A DNA stretch of 64,000 nucleotides from Pseudohoeflea suaedae (GCF_004354915.1 NZ_SMSI01000001.1:1488001-1552000), one strand, 5' to 3'; shown: positions 20,078-29,140, counted from the stretch's first letter. Numbers and translations: made by a program. Notes: generated from the sequence alone by a model not told the origin.

Positions 20078-20644
20078 ATGACCCTGATCCTTACCGGGCC
20101 TGCGCTCGGCGAGCCGCTGACGCTCGCCGAAACGAAGGGCCACTTGCGTCTCGACACGAGCGCCGATGACGATCTCGTCGGCAGCCTGATTGCGGCTGCG
20201 CGCGCCCATTGCGAGGCGGAAACGGGACTGGCGCTGATGACCCAGAGCTTCCGGCTGTTCCTCGACGACTGGCCTGACACGCCGGTGATTCAAATCCCCA
20301 AATCTCCGGTCGAGACCATTGATTCGGTGACTGTTTTCGATTCCGGCGGCGAGTCGCTCGAACTCGATCTCACCGCCATGACGCTCGACGGGCGGGCACG
20401 CCCCGCGCGGCTTCTCACTGCTGGCCGACCGCCGGCCGCGCGGGGGATCAACGGGATCGAGATCGATTTCACCGCAGGCTTCGGCACCGCCGCCGACATA
20501 CCGCCAGAACTCAAGCGCGCCATGCTTCTGCATGTGGCGCTGATGTATGAATTCCGCGGCGCGGTAAGTCCCGACATGCAGCCCGCCGCCATTCCGCACG
20601 GCTACCGCTCGCTGATCGGTCCGTGGGTGCGGAGGGCGATCTGA
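20078..20644 (+). CDS. GTA gp6, head-tail connector protein
   Basis: 188 aa. LTLAETKGHLRLDTSADDDLVGSLIAAARAHCE (shown in part) and FTAGFGTAADIPPELKRAMLLHVALMYE are typical of the gp6-like connector (adaptor) family in HK97-like heads. It would bind below the portal. Its TGA overlaps the next ATG by one base, as in a coupled morphogenesis operon. Confidence 0.88.
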   Translation: MTLILTGPALGEPLTLAETKGHLRLDTSADDDLVGSLIAAARAHCEAETGLALMTQSFRLFLDDWPDTPVIQIPKSPVETIDSVTVFDSGGESLELDLTAMTLDGRARPARLLTAGRPPAARGINGIEIDFTAGFGTAADIPPELKRAMLLHVALMYEFRGAVSPDMQPAAIPHGYRSLIGPWVRRAI

Positions 20645-20979
20645 TGCGCCGGAGCTTCAATGATCCGGGCTGGCTCGACGCGCGGCTGACACTGGAGGTG
20701 CCATCCGAAGCGGCGGACGGGCAGGGGGGCGCAACACGTGACTGGGTGAGCGTGGCAGGCCTTTGGGGCGCCGTCCATCCGGTTTCGGTCCGTCCGGGCG
20801 AGGAAGCGGCCGTGGCTAACGCCACGCTTACGCATCGGGTGACCATCCGGGCGCGCGACGACGTGTTGCGCGGCATGCGCTTTTCCTGGCGGGGGCGGGT
20901 ACTGGCCATTGAAGCCGTCAGCGACCCCGACGAGAGCGGTGCCTATCTCGACTGCATGTGCCGGGAGATGGCTCCATGA
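20644..20979 (+). CDS. GTA gp7, head closure protein
   Basis: 111 aa from the ATG at 20644. It is beta-rich with WVSVAGLWGAVHPVS and LTHRVTIRARDDVLRGMRF, as in phage head-tail adaptor (stopper, SPP1 gp16-like) proteins. It overlaps gp6 by one base and gp8 by four bases. Confidence 0.85.
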   Translation: MRRSFNDPGWLDARLTLEVPSEAADGQGGATRDWVSVAGLWGAVHPVSVRPGEEAAVANATLTHRVTIRARDDVLRGMRFSWRGRVLAIEAVSDPDESGAYLDCMCREMAP

Positions 20980-21383
20980 GTGCGAACGCGCTGCAGCGGG
21001 CAGTCTTCGAGCGGCTGACCGCTGACGCCGATGTCACCGCGCTGGCAGGCCCGGGCAAGGTTTTCGACGGCCGTCCGGAACGGATGCAGCCGCCCTACCT
21101 CGTTTTCGGCGACTGGCGGATCGACGACTGGTCGACTGGATCGGAAGAGGGCGCGGAGCACCGTTTCGAGATCGAGATCTGGTCCGATGCGCGGGGCCGC
21201 AAGCAGGCGGCAAGCCTTGCCGAAGCGGTTCGCGCCGCACTTCACGATGCGACGCTTGGTTTGCCGGGCTTTCACCTGGTCAATCTGCGGCACACGCGAA
21301 CCCGGAGCGGGCGCGAGCCGAAATCGCGGCACATCCGGGCGCGGATCGCGTTCCGCGCGGTTCTCGAACCCGCCGCATTCTGA
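20976..21383 (+). CDS. GTA gp8, tail terminator (DUF3168)
   Basis: 135 aa from the ATG at 20976. ALQRAVFERLTADADVTAL at the N-terminus and HRFEIEIWSDARGRKQA in the middle fit DUF3168 tail-completion proteins. It would cap the tail tube at the head interface. A four-base overlap with gp7 indicates translational coupling. Confidence 0.87.
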   Translation: MSANALQRAVFERLTADADVTALAGPGKVFDGRPERMQPPYLVFGDWRIDDWSTGSEEGAEHRFEIEIWSDARGRKQAASLAEAVRAALHDATLGLPGFHLVNLRHTRTRSGREPKSRHIRARIAFRAVLEPAAF

Positions 21384-21409
21384 GTTCAACCCTCGAAGGG
21401 AGACGCGAT

Positions 21410-21817
21410 ATGTCCGCACAAAAGGGCAAGGACCTGCTGCTCAAGATCGATGATGGCAGCGCATATGTGACGGTGGCCGGACTGAGAGCGCGGCGGCTCG
21501 CCTTCAATGCCGCGGCTGTCGATGTGACCGACGCCGAGTCCGCCGGGCGCTGGCGTGAATTGCTGGCCGGAGCGGGCGTTCAGCGCGCTTCGCTATCCGG
21601 CGGCGGGTTGTTCAAGGACGCGACCAGTGACGCGCTCGTCCGCCAGGTCTTCTTTTCCGGCGAGATACGTTCCTGGCAGGTGATGATCCCCGACTTTGGA
21701 ACCGTCACCGGACCGTTTCAGATCGTGGCTCTCGAATATGCCGGTCGACATGATGGCGAGGTGACATTCGAGATGGCGCTTGAATCCGCCGGTGAACTTG
21801 TGTTCGGAGCGGCCTGA
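21410..21817 (+). CDS. GTA gp9, major tail tube protein (TP901-1 family)
   Basis: 135 aa. KGKDLLLKIDDGSAYVTVAGLRARR at the start (shown in part) and FQIVALEYAGRHDGEVTFEMALESAG at the end match the TP901-1-type major tail protein fold. It polymerises into the tail tube, and its stop overlaps the gp10 start by one base. Confidence 0.9.
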   Translation: MSAQKGKDLLLKIDDGSAYVTVAGLRARRLAFNAAAVDVTDAESAGRWRELLAGAGVQRASLSGGGLFKDATSDALVRQVFFSGEIRSWQVMIPDFGTVTGPFQIVALEYAGRHDGEVTFEMALESAGELVFGAA

Positions 21818-22176
21818 TGGCGAGTTTCGGACGACCACCCAACCGGTTGCGCGGCGAGGTGTCGGCGAGAATCGACGGCGAAAGCCGGATCCTTTGCCTC
21901 ACCCTCGGCGCGCTCGCCGAACTCGAAGGGGCCTATGAGGCAGACGGACTGGCGGGACTTTGCGCCAGATTGGCCGCCGGCAGCTTTTCCTCGACCGATC
22001 TGATCCGCATTCTTGCGGCCGGACTGCGGGGCGGCGGCAATGTGGCGAGCGACGAGGACGTCGCGGCCATGAGCTTCGTCGGCGGGGTGCCGGAAATGGC
22101 GCGCATCGCCGCCGAACTGCTCGTCTCGGCCTTCGGGACGGGAGACGCTCCAAACCCTCCGAAGCCGCATCCGTGA
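21817..22176 (+). CDS. GTA gp10 family protein
   Basis: 119 aa. The sequence LCLTLGALAELEGAYEADGL and DEDVAAMSFVGGVPEMARIAAELL is typical of the small GTA gp10 family, which lies between tail tube and tape measure genes and probably acts as a tail assembly factor. It overlaps both neighbours by one base. Confidence 0.85.
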   Translation: MASFGRPPNRLRGEVSARIDGESRILCLTLGALAELEGAYEADGLAGLCARLAAGSFSSTDLIRILAAGLRGGGNVASDEDVAAMSFVGGVPEMARIAAELLVSAFGTGDAPNPPKPHP

Positions 22177-22400
22177 TGACGAAGCCTCACTCGAACGCGC
22201 CGATCCCCTGGTCGGCGCTGATGGCGTTCGGGCTCACGCGGATGCGGCTTTCCCCCGAGACATTCTGGGCACTCAGCCTGGCCGAAGTGAGGGTGATGGC
22301 CACCCCGCCGGCACCCTTGCGATTGGCGATGCCGGGACGCGCCGAACTGGAAGCGCTGGCGCAGCGCTACCCCGATGGAGAGAGACATGGCCGAGGATGA
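22176..22400 (+). CDS. GTA tail assembly chaperone (Phage_TAC-like)
   Basis: 74 aa from the ATG at 22176, overlapping the gp10 stop by one base. IPWSALMAFGLTRMRLSPETFWALS is characteristic of the rcc01693-type tail chaperone of GTAs. It would hold the tape measure protein during tail assembly. Its 3' end overlaps the tape measure start. Confidence 0.85.
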   Translation: MTKPHSNAPIPWSALMAFGLTRMRLSPETFWALSLAEVRVMATPPAPLRLAMPGRAELEALAQRYPDGERHGRG

Positions 22401-22977
22401 CCTGAACCTGCCCGACTACGATATCGAGGAGACGGCTCGCGGACTTGCCGAACTCGAACGGCGGGCCAATTCGTTCGGTTCGGCGATCACCCGTGCCCTG
22501 CAGCAGGCGGTCATCGACGGGCGCAGCCTCGATGATGTGCTGCGCGGTCTGGCTGCACGCATGTCGGCGATCGCACTCGACGCCGGGCTGGCTCCGCTCG
22601 AGAACCTGCTTTCGGGACTCGCCGGAAATCTCACCTCCAGCCTGACAGCGGGGATCGGCAATCTTCTGCCCTTCGAGCACGGTGGGGTGCCGGGGCGGAC
22701 GATCCCCTTCGCGGATGGCGGTCTGGTAGGCGGGCCGACGCTTTTCCCGATGCCGGGAGGCGATGTCGGTCTGATGGGAGAGGCGGGAACGGAAGCGATC
22801 CTGCCGCTTGCGCGTGGCCCCGACGGACGGCTGGGCGTGGCAGGCGGCGGCACGGCAGCATCCGTGCAGGTGACTTTCAACGTCACGACGCCCGATGCCG
22901 CGAGCTTCAAGAAATCCGAGGCACAGGTCACCGCCATGCTGGTGCGTGCGGTGGGGCGCGGTCGCCGCGGGCTGTGA
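22387..22977 (+). CDS. GTA gp11, short tape measure protein
   Basis: 196 aa from the ATG at 22387, chosen over 22375 because GGAGAGAG lies just upstream. It begins with helical, charged sequence (GLAELERRANSFGSAITRAL) and has the C-terminal phage-tail signature MPGGDVGLMGEAGTEAILPL, followed by a beta segment. Tape measures set tail length; this one is very short, consistent with the short tails of GTAs and far below phage lambda-like proteins. Confidence 0.87.
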   Translation: MAEDDLNLPDYDIEETARGLAELERRANSFGSAITRALQQAVIDGRSLDDVLRGLAARMSAIALDAGLAPLENLLSGLAGNLTSSLTAGIGNLLPFEHGGVPGRTIPFADGGLVGGPTLFPMPGGDVGLMGEAGTEAILPLARGPDGRLGVAGGGTAASVQVTFNVTTPDAASFKKSEAQVTAMLVRAVGRGRRGL

Positions 22978-22988
22978 GGAGGGGGAGA

Positions 22989-23618
22989 ATGACCCAAGGT
23001 TTTCACGAGGTTTCACTGCCATTGCGGCTGGCGCTGGGAGCGAGCGGCGGCCCGGCGCGGCGCACCGATATCGTGGCGCTGTCGAATGGAGGCGAGACGC
23101 GCAATGCCCGCTGGGCCGATTCCCGCCGCCGCTACGATGTGGGGACGGGCATCCGGTCGATCGAGGACCTTTATGCGCTCACGGCCTTCTTCGAGGCCAG
23201 GCGCGGGCAACTCTACGGCTTCCGCTTCCGCGATCCGGTTGACCACGCGAGCGCGGCGCCGGGCGCTCCGATTGCCGCGACCGATCAGGAGATCGGCATC
23301 GGCGACGGTGAGACGTCAGTCTTTCAGCTCATCAAGCACTATGGTGAAACGAAGCGGATCATCGGCAAGCCTGTCGCGGGAAGCGTTCTGGTGGCCGTCG
23401 ACGGTGTGGCAATCGATGCGGCAGATGTCATCGCCGACGAGACGTCCGGCGAGATCATCTTCGAAGCGGGAGCAATTCCGGCCGCAGGTGCGATCGTTTC
23501 CGCCGGCTACGCGTTCGATATCCCGGTGCGGTTCGACGCCGACAGGATCGAGGTCAATCTGGCGGCCTTTCGCGCCGGCTCGGCCCCCACGGTGCCGCTG
23601 GTGGAGATCCGGCCATGA
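22989..23618 (+). CDS. GTA gp12, DUF2460 distal tail protein
   Basis: 209 aa from the ATG at 22989, with GGGGGAG upstream. FHEVSLPLRLALGASGGP at the N-terminus and DLYALTAFFEARRGQLYGFRFRDP are diagnostic for DUF2460, the distal tail (Dit-like) component of GTAs. Its last four bases overlap gp13. Confidence 0.92.
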   Translation: MTQGFHEVSLPLRLALGASGGPARRTDIVALSNGGETRNARWADSRRRYDVGTGIRSIEDLYALTAFFEARRGQLYGFRFRDPVDHASAAPGAPIAATDQEIGIGDGETSVFQLIKHYGETKRIIGKPVAGSVLVAVDGVAIDAADVIADETSGEIIFEAGAIPAAGAIVSAGYAFDIPVRFDADRIEVNLAAFRAGSAPTVPLVEIRP

Positions 23619-24508
23619 GACAGATCCCGGACATGCTCGCCGCTCACCTTGAAGGGGATGCGACCACGACCTGCCACGCCTGGCGGCTGACCCGCCCGGA
23701 CGGGATGGTGATGGGCTTCACCGATCATGATCGCGATCTCCTGTTCGACGGAACGATCTTCGCGGCCATGACAGGTTTCGCCGATGGCAGCGAGGTGGAA
23801 AGCGGCCTCGGTCTGGGCGCCGATGCAGCCGAAGTGATCGGTGCCTTCTGCGCGGATGTCATCACCCGCGCCGACCTGACCGCAGGTCGCTACGACGGGG
23901 CGCTGGTGGAGACGTTCCTGGTCAACTGGCAGTCTCCGGACGAACATGTGCTGCGTTCGACACGCGAACTCGGCGAGGTGCGAAGCGGGCCGGACGCCTT
24001 TCACGCCGAACTGAGAAGTCTCGCCGCCCGGCTCGACCGGCCCGGTGGGCGGGTCTATTCCCGAAGCTGCGATGCCGAACTCGGCGACGGGCGATGCCGC
24101 GTCGATCTCGACAGCCTTGCCTATACCGCCTCGGGCGCCGTCAGCGACGTCTTCGCCGACGACGTGTTCGGTGTCTCGGGACTGGAGGGATACGAGGACG
24201 GCTGGTTCAGGCAGGGAAAGATCCGGTTTTCCTCCGGCCCTCTCGAAGGCATTTCCTTCCTCGTCGCAGAACATGACGATGTGGATGGCGGGGCGCGGAT
24301 CACGCTCTGGTCGCCGCCCTCCGCGCGGCCCGAACCCGGCGACGGGTTCACCATCGTGGCGGGCTGCGACAAGCGGCGCGAGACCTGTCGAGACCGTTTC
24401 GCCAATATTCTGAACTTTCAGGGCTTTCCCTTCATGCCGGGCAGCGATTTCGCCTACGGCTATGCCGATGGCGAGACCGAGCATGACGCCCGTCCACTGA
24501 TTACCTGA
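23615..24508 (+). CDS. GTA gp13, DUF2163 tail hub protein
   Basis: 297 aa. TCHAWRLTRPDGMVMGFTDHDRDL at the N-terminus and CDAELGDGRCRVDL plus CDKRRETCRDRFANILNFQGFPFMPG at the C-terminus (each shown in part) mark DUF2163 followed by its conserved C-terminal domain (Phage_BR0599-like). The conserved cysteines suggest an iron-sulfur cluster, as reported for the equivalent hub protein. It forms the hub between distal tail and gp15. Confidence 0.92.
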   Translation: MRQIPDMLAAHLEGDATTTCHAWRLTRPDGMVMGFTDHDRDLLFDGTIFAAMTGFADGSEVESGLGLGADAAEVIGAFCADVITRADLTAGRYDGALVETFLVNWQSPDEHVLRSTRELGEVRSGPDAFHAELRSLAARLDRPGGRVYSRSCDAELGDGRCRVDLDSLAYTASGAVSDVFADDVFGVSGLEGYEDGWFRQGKIRFSSGPLEGISFLVAEHDDVDGGARITLWSPPSARPEPGDGFTIVAGCDKRRETCRDRFANILNFQGFPFMPGSDFAYGYADGETEHDARPLIT

Positions 24509-24517
24509 GGACGTTTC

Positions 24518-24967
24518 ATGAGCAAGATTACCGAGGACGCGCGCGGCGATCTGATCGTCGCGGCAGCGCGCAGATGGATCGGCACGCCCTATCGTCATCA
24601 GGCGAGCCGTATCCGCGTGGGGGCGGATTGTCTGGGGCTGGTGCGCGGGGTCTTCGAGGACGTCACCGGCAGGGTGCCGGAACATCCCGCCCCCTATGCC
24701 GCCGACTGGGCCGAATATTCGGGCGAGGAGCGACTGCTCGACGCCGCGCGCGCCCATTGCGGCGAACCGCTCGATTTCACGCAGGCGCGCCCCGGCGACA
24801 TCCTGGTTTTTCGCTGGCGCGATCATTCCGCCGCGAAACATGCCGGCATCCTCTCTGCGCCCCGCCGTTTCATCCACGCCTACGAGCAGGCAGGCGTGAT
24901 CGAATCGCCGCTGACACCGGGCTGGGCGCGCCGGGTCGTCGGTGTCTTCCGTTTCCCCGGGGAGTGA
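24518..24967 (+). CDS. GTA gp14, NlpC/P60-type cell wall peptidase
   Basis: 149 aa. GADCLGLVRGVFEDVTG carries the catalytic Cys38 and SAAKHAGILSAPRRFIHAY the catalytic His; the fold is NlpC/P60. It would cut peptidoglycan as the particle delivers DNA into a recipient. No signal peptide is present, consistent with incorporation in the tail tip. Confidence 0.92.
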   Translation: MSKITEDARGDLIVAAARRWIGTPYRHQASRIRVGADCLGLVRGVFEDVTGRVPEHPAPYAADWAEYSGEERLLDAARAHCGEPLDFTQARPGDILVFRWRDHSAAKHAGILSAPRRFIHAYEQAGVIESPLTPGWARRVVGVFRFPGE

Positions 24968-24973
24968 ACCGCC

Positions 24974-27900
24974 ATGGCTGTCATCATCCTGCAGGCAGCA
25001 GGCGCGGCGCTTGGCGGCGTCTTCGGCACGGTCGGCGCGATTGTCGGGACCGCCGCGGGCGCGATCGCCGGCAGCATGATCGATTCCGCCCTGTTCGGCA
25101 GCAGCCGGACGATCCGCGGCCAGGGGCTGTCTTCCGTGCGCATACCCGCCGCCGACGAGGGCAGTCCGATTGCCCGTGTCCAGGGGGCCGCGCGTATCAG
25201 CGGCACGCTGATCTGGGCCACCCGTTTCGAGGAGCGGATACGCACCGAACGCACCGGCGGCAAGGGTGGCGGCGGTCAAGTGGAAATCGAGCAGCATGTC
25301 TATTTCGGCAATTTCGCCTTTGGTCTTTGCGAAGGCCCGGTCGCACTCGTCCGCCGGGTGTGGGCCGACGGGCGCGAGCTCGATCTTTCGACCATCGAGA
25401 TGCGGCTTCATCGCGGTACGGACGACCAGCTGCCCGATCCGTTGATCGAGGCGAAACAGGGCGTGGGCCAGACGCCGGCCTGGCGCGGATTGAGCTATGT
25501 CGTTTTCGAGCGTTTGCCGCTGGGCGATTTCGCCAACCGCATTCCGGTCTTCAACTTCGAAGTGGTGCGACCGATCGGCGATCTGGAAGCCCGCATCGAG
25601 GCCGTCACCTGTATTCCGGCAAGTACCGAGCACGGCTATGCCCTGACCAAGGTGAGCCAAACGCCGTGGTTCGGCGAAGAAAAGCTGATCAATCGCAACA
25701 CCCTCCGCGGGGGGAGTGACTGGACCGTTTCGATCGACGAACTGACGGCCCTCTGTCCCAAGCTGAAGACCGTCGCGCTGGTCACCGCCTGGATGGGCAG
25801 CGACCTGCGGATGAGCGAATGCGAATTTCTACCCGGTGTCGAGGTGAGGTTGCGGTCCTTCGAAAGACCGGCCTGGCGCGTCGGCAATTTCAACCGCTTT
25901 TCGGCCCGCCTCGTCAGCAGCACCGATGGCCATCCGGCCTATGGAGGAACACCGTCCGACGCCTCGGTCATCGAGGCGATACGCGATCTCAAGGCGCGCG
26001 GGCTAGAGGTGCTGCTCTATCCCTTCGTCATGATGGACATCCCGGCCGGCAACGGGCAGCCCGATCCCTATGGCGGTCCGGAACAGGCTGCTCTCCCATG
26101 GCGTGGCCGGATCACCTGTCACCCGGCGCCAGGCGAGGCGGGCTCGCCCGATGGAAGCGCGCAGATACGTTCCGACGTGGCTTCCTTCTGCGGTTCCATG
26201 ACGGCAGGACAGGTTCATGTTTCCGGGCGTACCGTGACCTGGAGCGGCGGCGATAACGGGTATCGCCGCATGATCCTGCACCATGCCGCCCTCGCCAAGG
26301 CCGCGGGCGGTGTCGATGGCATTCTGATCGGCTCGGAAATGCGGGGCCTGACGCCGCTGAGGGACGAGACAGGCGCCTTTCCGTTCGTCGATGCGCTGTG
26401 CGAACTGGCTGAGGACGTCAAAGCCATGCTCGGTCCGGACACGGTGGTAACCTATGCCGCCGACTGGAGCGAATATTGGGGGCATCGCCCCGACGACGGG
26501 TCCGGCGACGTGCTCTTCCATCTCGACAAATTATGGGCCGATCCGGCGGTCGGAGCAGTGGCCATCGACAATTACATGCCGCTCTCCGACTGGCGCGACG
26601 GCGACCGGGAGACCGGCAACCCGGACGGGGACCGCCACGGTGCCGACCGCGACGGGTTCGCCCGTGCGATCACGGCGGGTGAGGGGTTTGACTGGTATTA
26701 TGCCTCGCAAGGCGACCGGAAGGCGCGTATCCGCACCCCGATCGCCGATGGACTGGCGGGAAAGAACTGGGTCTACCGCGTCAAGGATATCCGGGGTTGG
26801 TGGGAAAACCCCCATTACGACCGCCAAGGTGGGGTGGAGGCCGTCGAACCTACCGCCTGGGTGCCGGCGTCCAAGCCCGTCTGGCTGACTGAGATCGGCT
26901 GTCCGGCGGTGGACAAGGGCGCAAACGAACCCAACCGTTTTCCCGACCTGCGCTCGGCGGAGGGTGGGCTGCCGCATTTTTCCACCGGAGCCCGCGACGA
27001 TACCGTGCAGCGCGCCTTTCTCTCGGCCCATATCGACCACTGGACCGGCCCGGCCAATGCGGATGGCATGGTCGATCCGGCAAAGGTCTTCGCCTGGACA
27101 TGGGACGCGCGGCCCTATCCCGCATTTCCGGCACTTGCGGACCTGTGGTCGGATCACGGCAACTGGCGCACGGGCCATTGGCTCAACGGCCGGATGGGTG
27201 GCGCCGTGCTGTCGGACATCTTCGCCGACGTGCTGATGCGGGCCGGCTTCACCCGGTTCGACGTCTCCGGCATCACCGGCGCCGTCGGCGGGCACGCGGT
27301 CAACGGCACCGGGTCGGTCCGGCAGATCCTCGAACCGCTGATGGAAGCATTCGCGATCGACATGCGGGAAGGAGCCGGCGGCCTGGAGTTCTTCTCGCGT
27401 CTCTCCGTTTCGGGCATTCCGCATCGGATCGATGTCGTGGCCGATCCCGAAGACGAACCGCGCTTCGAGGAAGCCCGCGAGCAGGAAACCGAGCTTCCCG
27501 GTGAATGCCTGTTACGGTTTTTCGATCCGCTTGAAGATTACAAGACGGCCAGCGCACGCTCGCGGCGTCTGATCGACGGATCGATCAACCAGACCACGCT
27601 GTCTCTCGATCTCGCGCTCGATGTGGCAAGCGCGAGTGGCACTGCCGATCTCTGGCTCAAGGATCGCTGGAGCGGTCGCCGTTCGCTGCGGCTTGCGGTG
27701 TCACCGGCAAAGGTCGCCATCGAGCCGGGTGACCTGTTCCGCTGTACATTCGAGGGTGCGCCGGACGGGATCTTTCGCGTCGAGCGGATCGAGGATGGCG
27801 CCTTTCGCCGCATCCAGGCGCGCGCCCATTCCTTTCCGCTGCCTCTCGAACCGGCGGCGCCGCTGCGGATGCTTGCGACCGGCGATGCAAGCGCCGGATT

Positions 27901-28834
27901 TGCGCCTGATCTGGTCCTCGCGGATCTGCCGATGATGTCCGGCATCGACGAAAGCGCCTGGGCGGTCGCGGCTGCCCACATGAAGCCGTGGCGACCACTC
28001 GTCATTTCCGCTTCCTCCGGCTCGATGGGGTACCGGCAGCGTACGCGTCTCGACCTGCCGGCTCGCGTTGGACGCCTTGCCGACGCCCTTGCCCCGGGGG
28101 CCGTGGAGGGGCGCTTCGACGCTTCGGACGACATTCTCGTCCAGCTGCCGTTCGGCGGGTTTGAGAACCTGACCCGAGAGGCCGTGCTCGATGGCGGCAA
28201 TATCCTGGCGCTCGAACACGCCTCCGGTTGGGAGATCCTGCAGTTCGAGACCGCCGAGGAAATCGAGGCCCGTTTGTGGCGATTGGGATCGCTCCTGCGC
28301 GGTCAGGCCGGCACCGACGACATGATGCGGGAGATCGCGGAGGAGGGCGCGCGCGTCTTCATGCTCGACCGCGCTGTCAATATGCTGGGCCTGACACCGG
28401 GTGAGGCGGGGCGATCACGCAACTATGTGGCCGAGCTCGCGGGAGGTGGCGACGGAGGCCGGACCTCGCCGAGCGCCTTTTCCGGCGGGTTGAGGGCGCG
28501 CAAGCCCTTATCTCCCGTTCATCCCAAAGCCGTCCGCACCGAGGAAGGCGTCCGCTTCAGCTGGATCCGGCGCAGTCGTGCGCCCGAAGCCGACGACTGG
28601 GCGGCCGTGGAGGTGCCTTTCGTCGAAGCCGGCGAGCGCTACCGCATCACGATTCTCGACGGTGAAGCCGAGATCCGTGTGGCCCAAACCACGCAAACGG
28701 CCTGGACATACGCGGAAAGTGCCGAAATCGCCGATTTCGGCAGCGCACGGACCGCCTTCGACATCCGCATCGAGCAGGGCGGCCGGACGGTTCCCTGGGG
28801 CGTGCCGCGCAATGCCCATGTCCCCGTCATCTGA
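24974..28834 (+). CDS. GTA gp15, large tail hub protein with TIM-barrel glycoside hydrolase-like domain
   Basis: 1286 aa. The N-terminus is glycine-rich and hydrophobic (GGVFGTVGAIVGTAAGAIAG). The centre holds a GTA_TIM domain (VLLYPFVMMDIPAGNGQPDP, VTYAADWSEYWGHRP, KPVWLTEIGCPAVDKG), resembling a glycosidase barrel, and the C-terminal half is the phage tail hub (gp27/megatron-like). It would contact the recipient surface. The barrel may bind or cleave capsular sugars. It is the longest gene of the cluster and typical in length for the family. Confidence 0.93.
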   Translation: MAVIILQAAGAALGGVFGTVGAIVGTAAGAIAGSMIDSALFGSSRTIRGQGLSSVRIPAADEGSPIARVQGAARISGTLIWATRFEERIRTERTGGKGGGGQVEIEQHVYFGNFAFGLCEGPVALVRRVWADGRELDLSTIEMRLHRGTDDQLPDPLIEAKQGVGQTPAWRGLSYVVFERLPLGDFANRIPVFNFEVVRPIGDLEARIEAVTCIPASTEHGYALTKVSQTPWFGEEKLINRNTLRGGSDWTVSIDELTALCPKLKTVALVTAWMGSDLRMSECEFLPGVEVRLRSFERPAWRVGNFNRFSARLVSSTDGHPAYGGTPSDASVIEAIRDLKARGLEVLLYPFVMMDIPAGNGQPDPYGGPEQAALPWRGRITCHPAPGEAGSPDGSAQIRSDVASFCGSMTAGQVHVSGRTVTWSGGDNGYRRMILHHAALAKAAGGVDGILIGSEMRGLTPLRDETGAFPFVDALCELAEDVKAMLGPDTVVTYAADWSEYWGHRPDDGSGDVLFHLDKLWADPAVGAVAIDNYMPLSDWRDGDRETGNPDGDRHGADRDGFARAITAGEGFDWYYASQGDRKARIRTPIADGLAGKNWVYRVKDIRGWWENPHYDRQGGVEAVEPTAWVPASKPVWLTEIGCPAVDKGANEPNRFPDLRSAEGGLPHFSTGARDDTVQRAFLSAHIDHWTGPANADGMVDPAKVFAWTWDARPYPAFPALADLWSDHGNWRTGHWLNGRMGGAVLSDIFADVLMRAGFTRFDVSGITGAVGGHAVNGTGSVRQILEPLMEAFAIDMREGAGGLEFFSRLSVSGIPHRIDVVADPEDEPRFEEAREQETELPGECLLRFFDPLEDYKTASARSRRLIDGSINQTTLSLDLALDVASASGTADLWLKDRWSGRRSLRLAVSPAKVAIEPGDLFRCTFEGAPDGIFRVERIEDGAFRRIQARAHSFPLPLEPAAPLRMLATGDASAGFAPDLVLADLPMMSGIDESAWAVAAAHMKPWRPLVISASSGSMGYRQRTRLDLPARVGRLADALAPGAVEGRFDASDDILVQLPFGGFENLTREAVLDGGNILALEHASGWEILQFETAEEIEARLWRLGSLLRGQAGTDDMMREIAEEGARVFMLDRAVNMLGLTPGEAGRSRNYVAELAGGGDGGRTSPSAFSGGLRARKPLSPVHPKAVRTEEGVRFSWIRRSRAPEADDWAAVEVPFVEAGERYRITILDGEAEIRVAQTTQTAWTYAESAEIADFGSARTAFDIRIEQGGRTVPWGVPRNAHVPVI

Positions 28835-28871
28835 ACATACCGACACAGCAACGCGAGAAGAGGAGAATGCA

Positions 28872-29078
28872 ATGAACGAGACCAAAGCCTGGTACCAGTC
28901 GAAATCCGTCTGGGGTTCGATCATCACGATCGGTTCGATGGTGGCTGCAATCGTCGGCACGCCCGTCACCCCTGCCGATCAGCAGGCGCTTATCACGCTG
29001 ACGACGACCGCGGCCGGGTCCGTCGGCGCGCTTGTTTCGCTCGTCGGCCGCCTCGTGGCCAAGGAGCGGATCGGCTGA
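28872..29078 (+). CDS. Small holin-like membrane protein at the end of the GTA cluster
   Basis: 68 aa from the ATG at 28872, with GAGGAG upstream. Two hydrophobic stretches (GSIITIGSMVAAIVGTPV and TTTAAGSVGALVSLVGRLV) are separated by a short polar turn (TPADQQAL). Such proteins in GTA and prophage clusters are annotated as holin-like, but some encode no lysis function. No endolysin gene lies beside it. Confidence 0.7.
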   Translation: MNETKAWYQSKSVWGSIITIGSMVAAIVGTPVTPADQQALITLTTTAAGSVGALVSLVGRLVAKERIG

Positions 29079-29098
29079 GAGAGAACTTCGACGCCGCG

Positions 29099-29140
29099 CG
29101 GGCCATTTGCATCTCAGGGCGGGCCATTTGCCTGTCAGGG
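29099..29140. repeat. Tandem 21-bp repeat, possible IS21-family end
   Basis: Two adjacent 21-bp units (29099-29119 and 29120-29140) share CGGGCCATTTGC and TCAGGG, with 19 of 21 bases identical. Multiple short terminal repeats containing GGCCATTTGC are a trait of IS21-family element ends. No istA or istB sequence lies within reach, so this would be a solo end or remnant. A tandem operator is the alternative. Confidence 0.5.

Noticed and set aside
12307-29078. Ordinary integrated prophage
   Set aside because: No integrase, repressor, replication or attachment-site features were seen, and the gp10, DUF2460, DUF2163, NlpC and GTA_TIM order is specific to GTAs.
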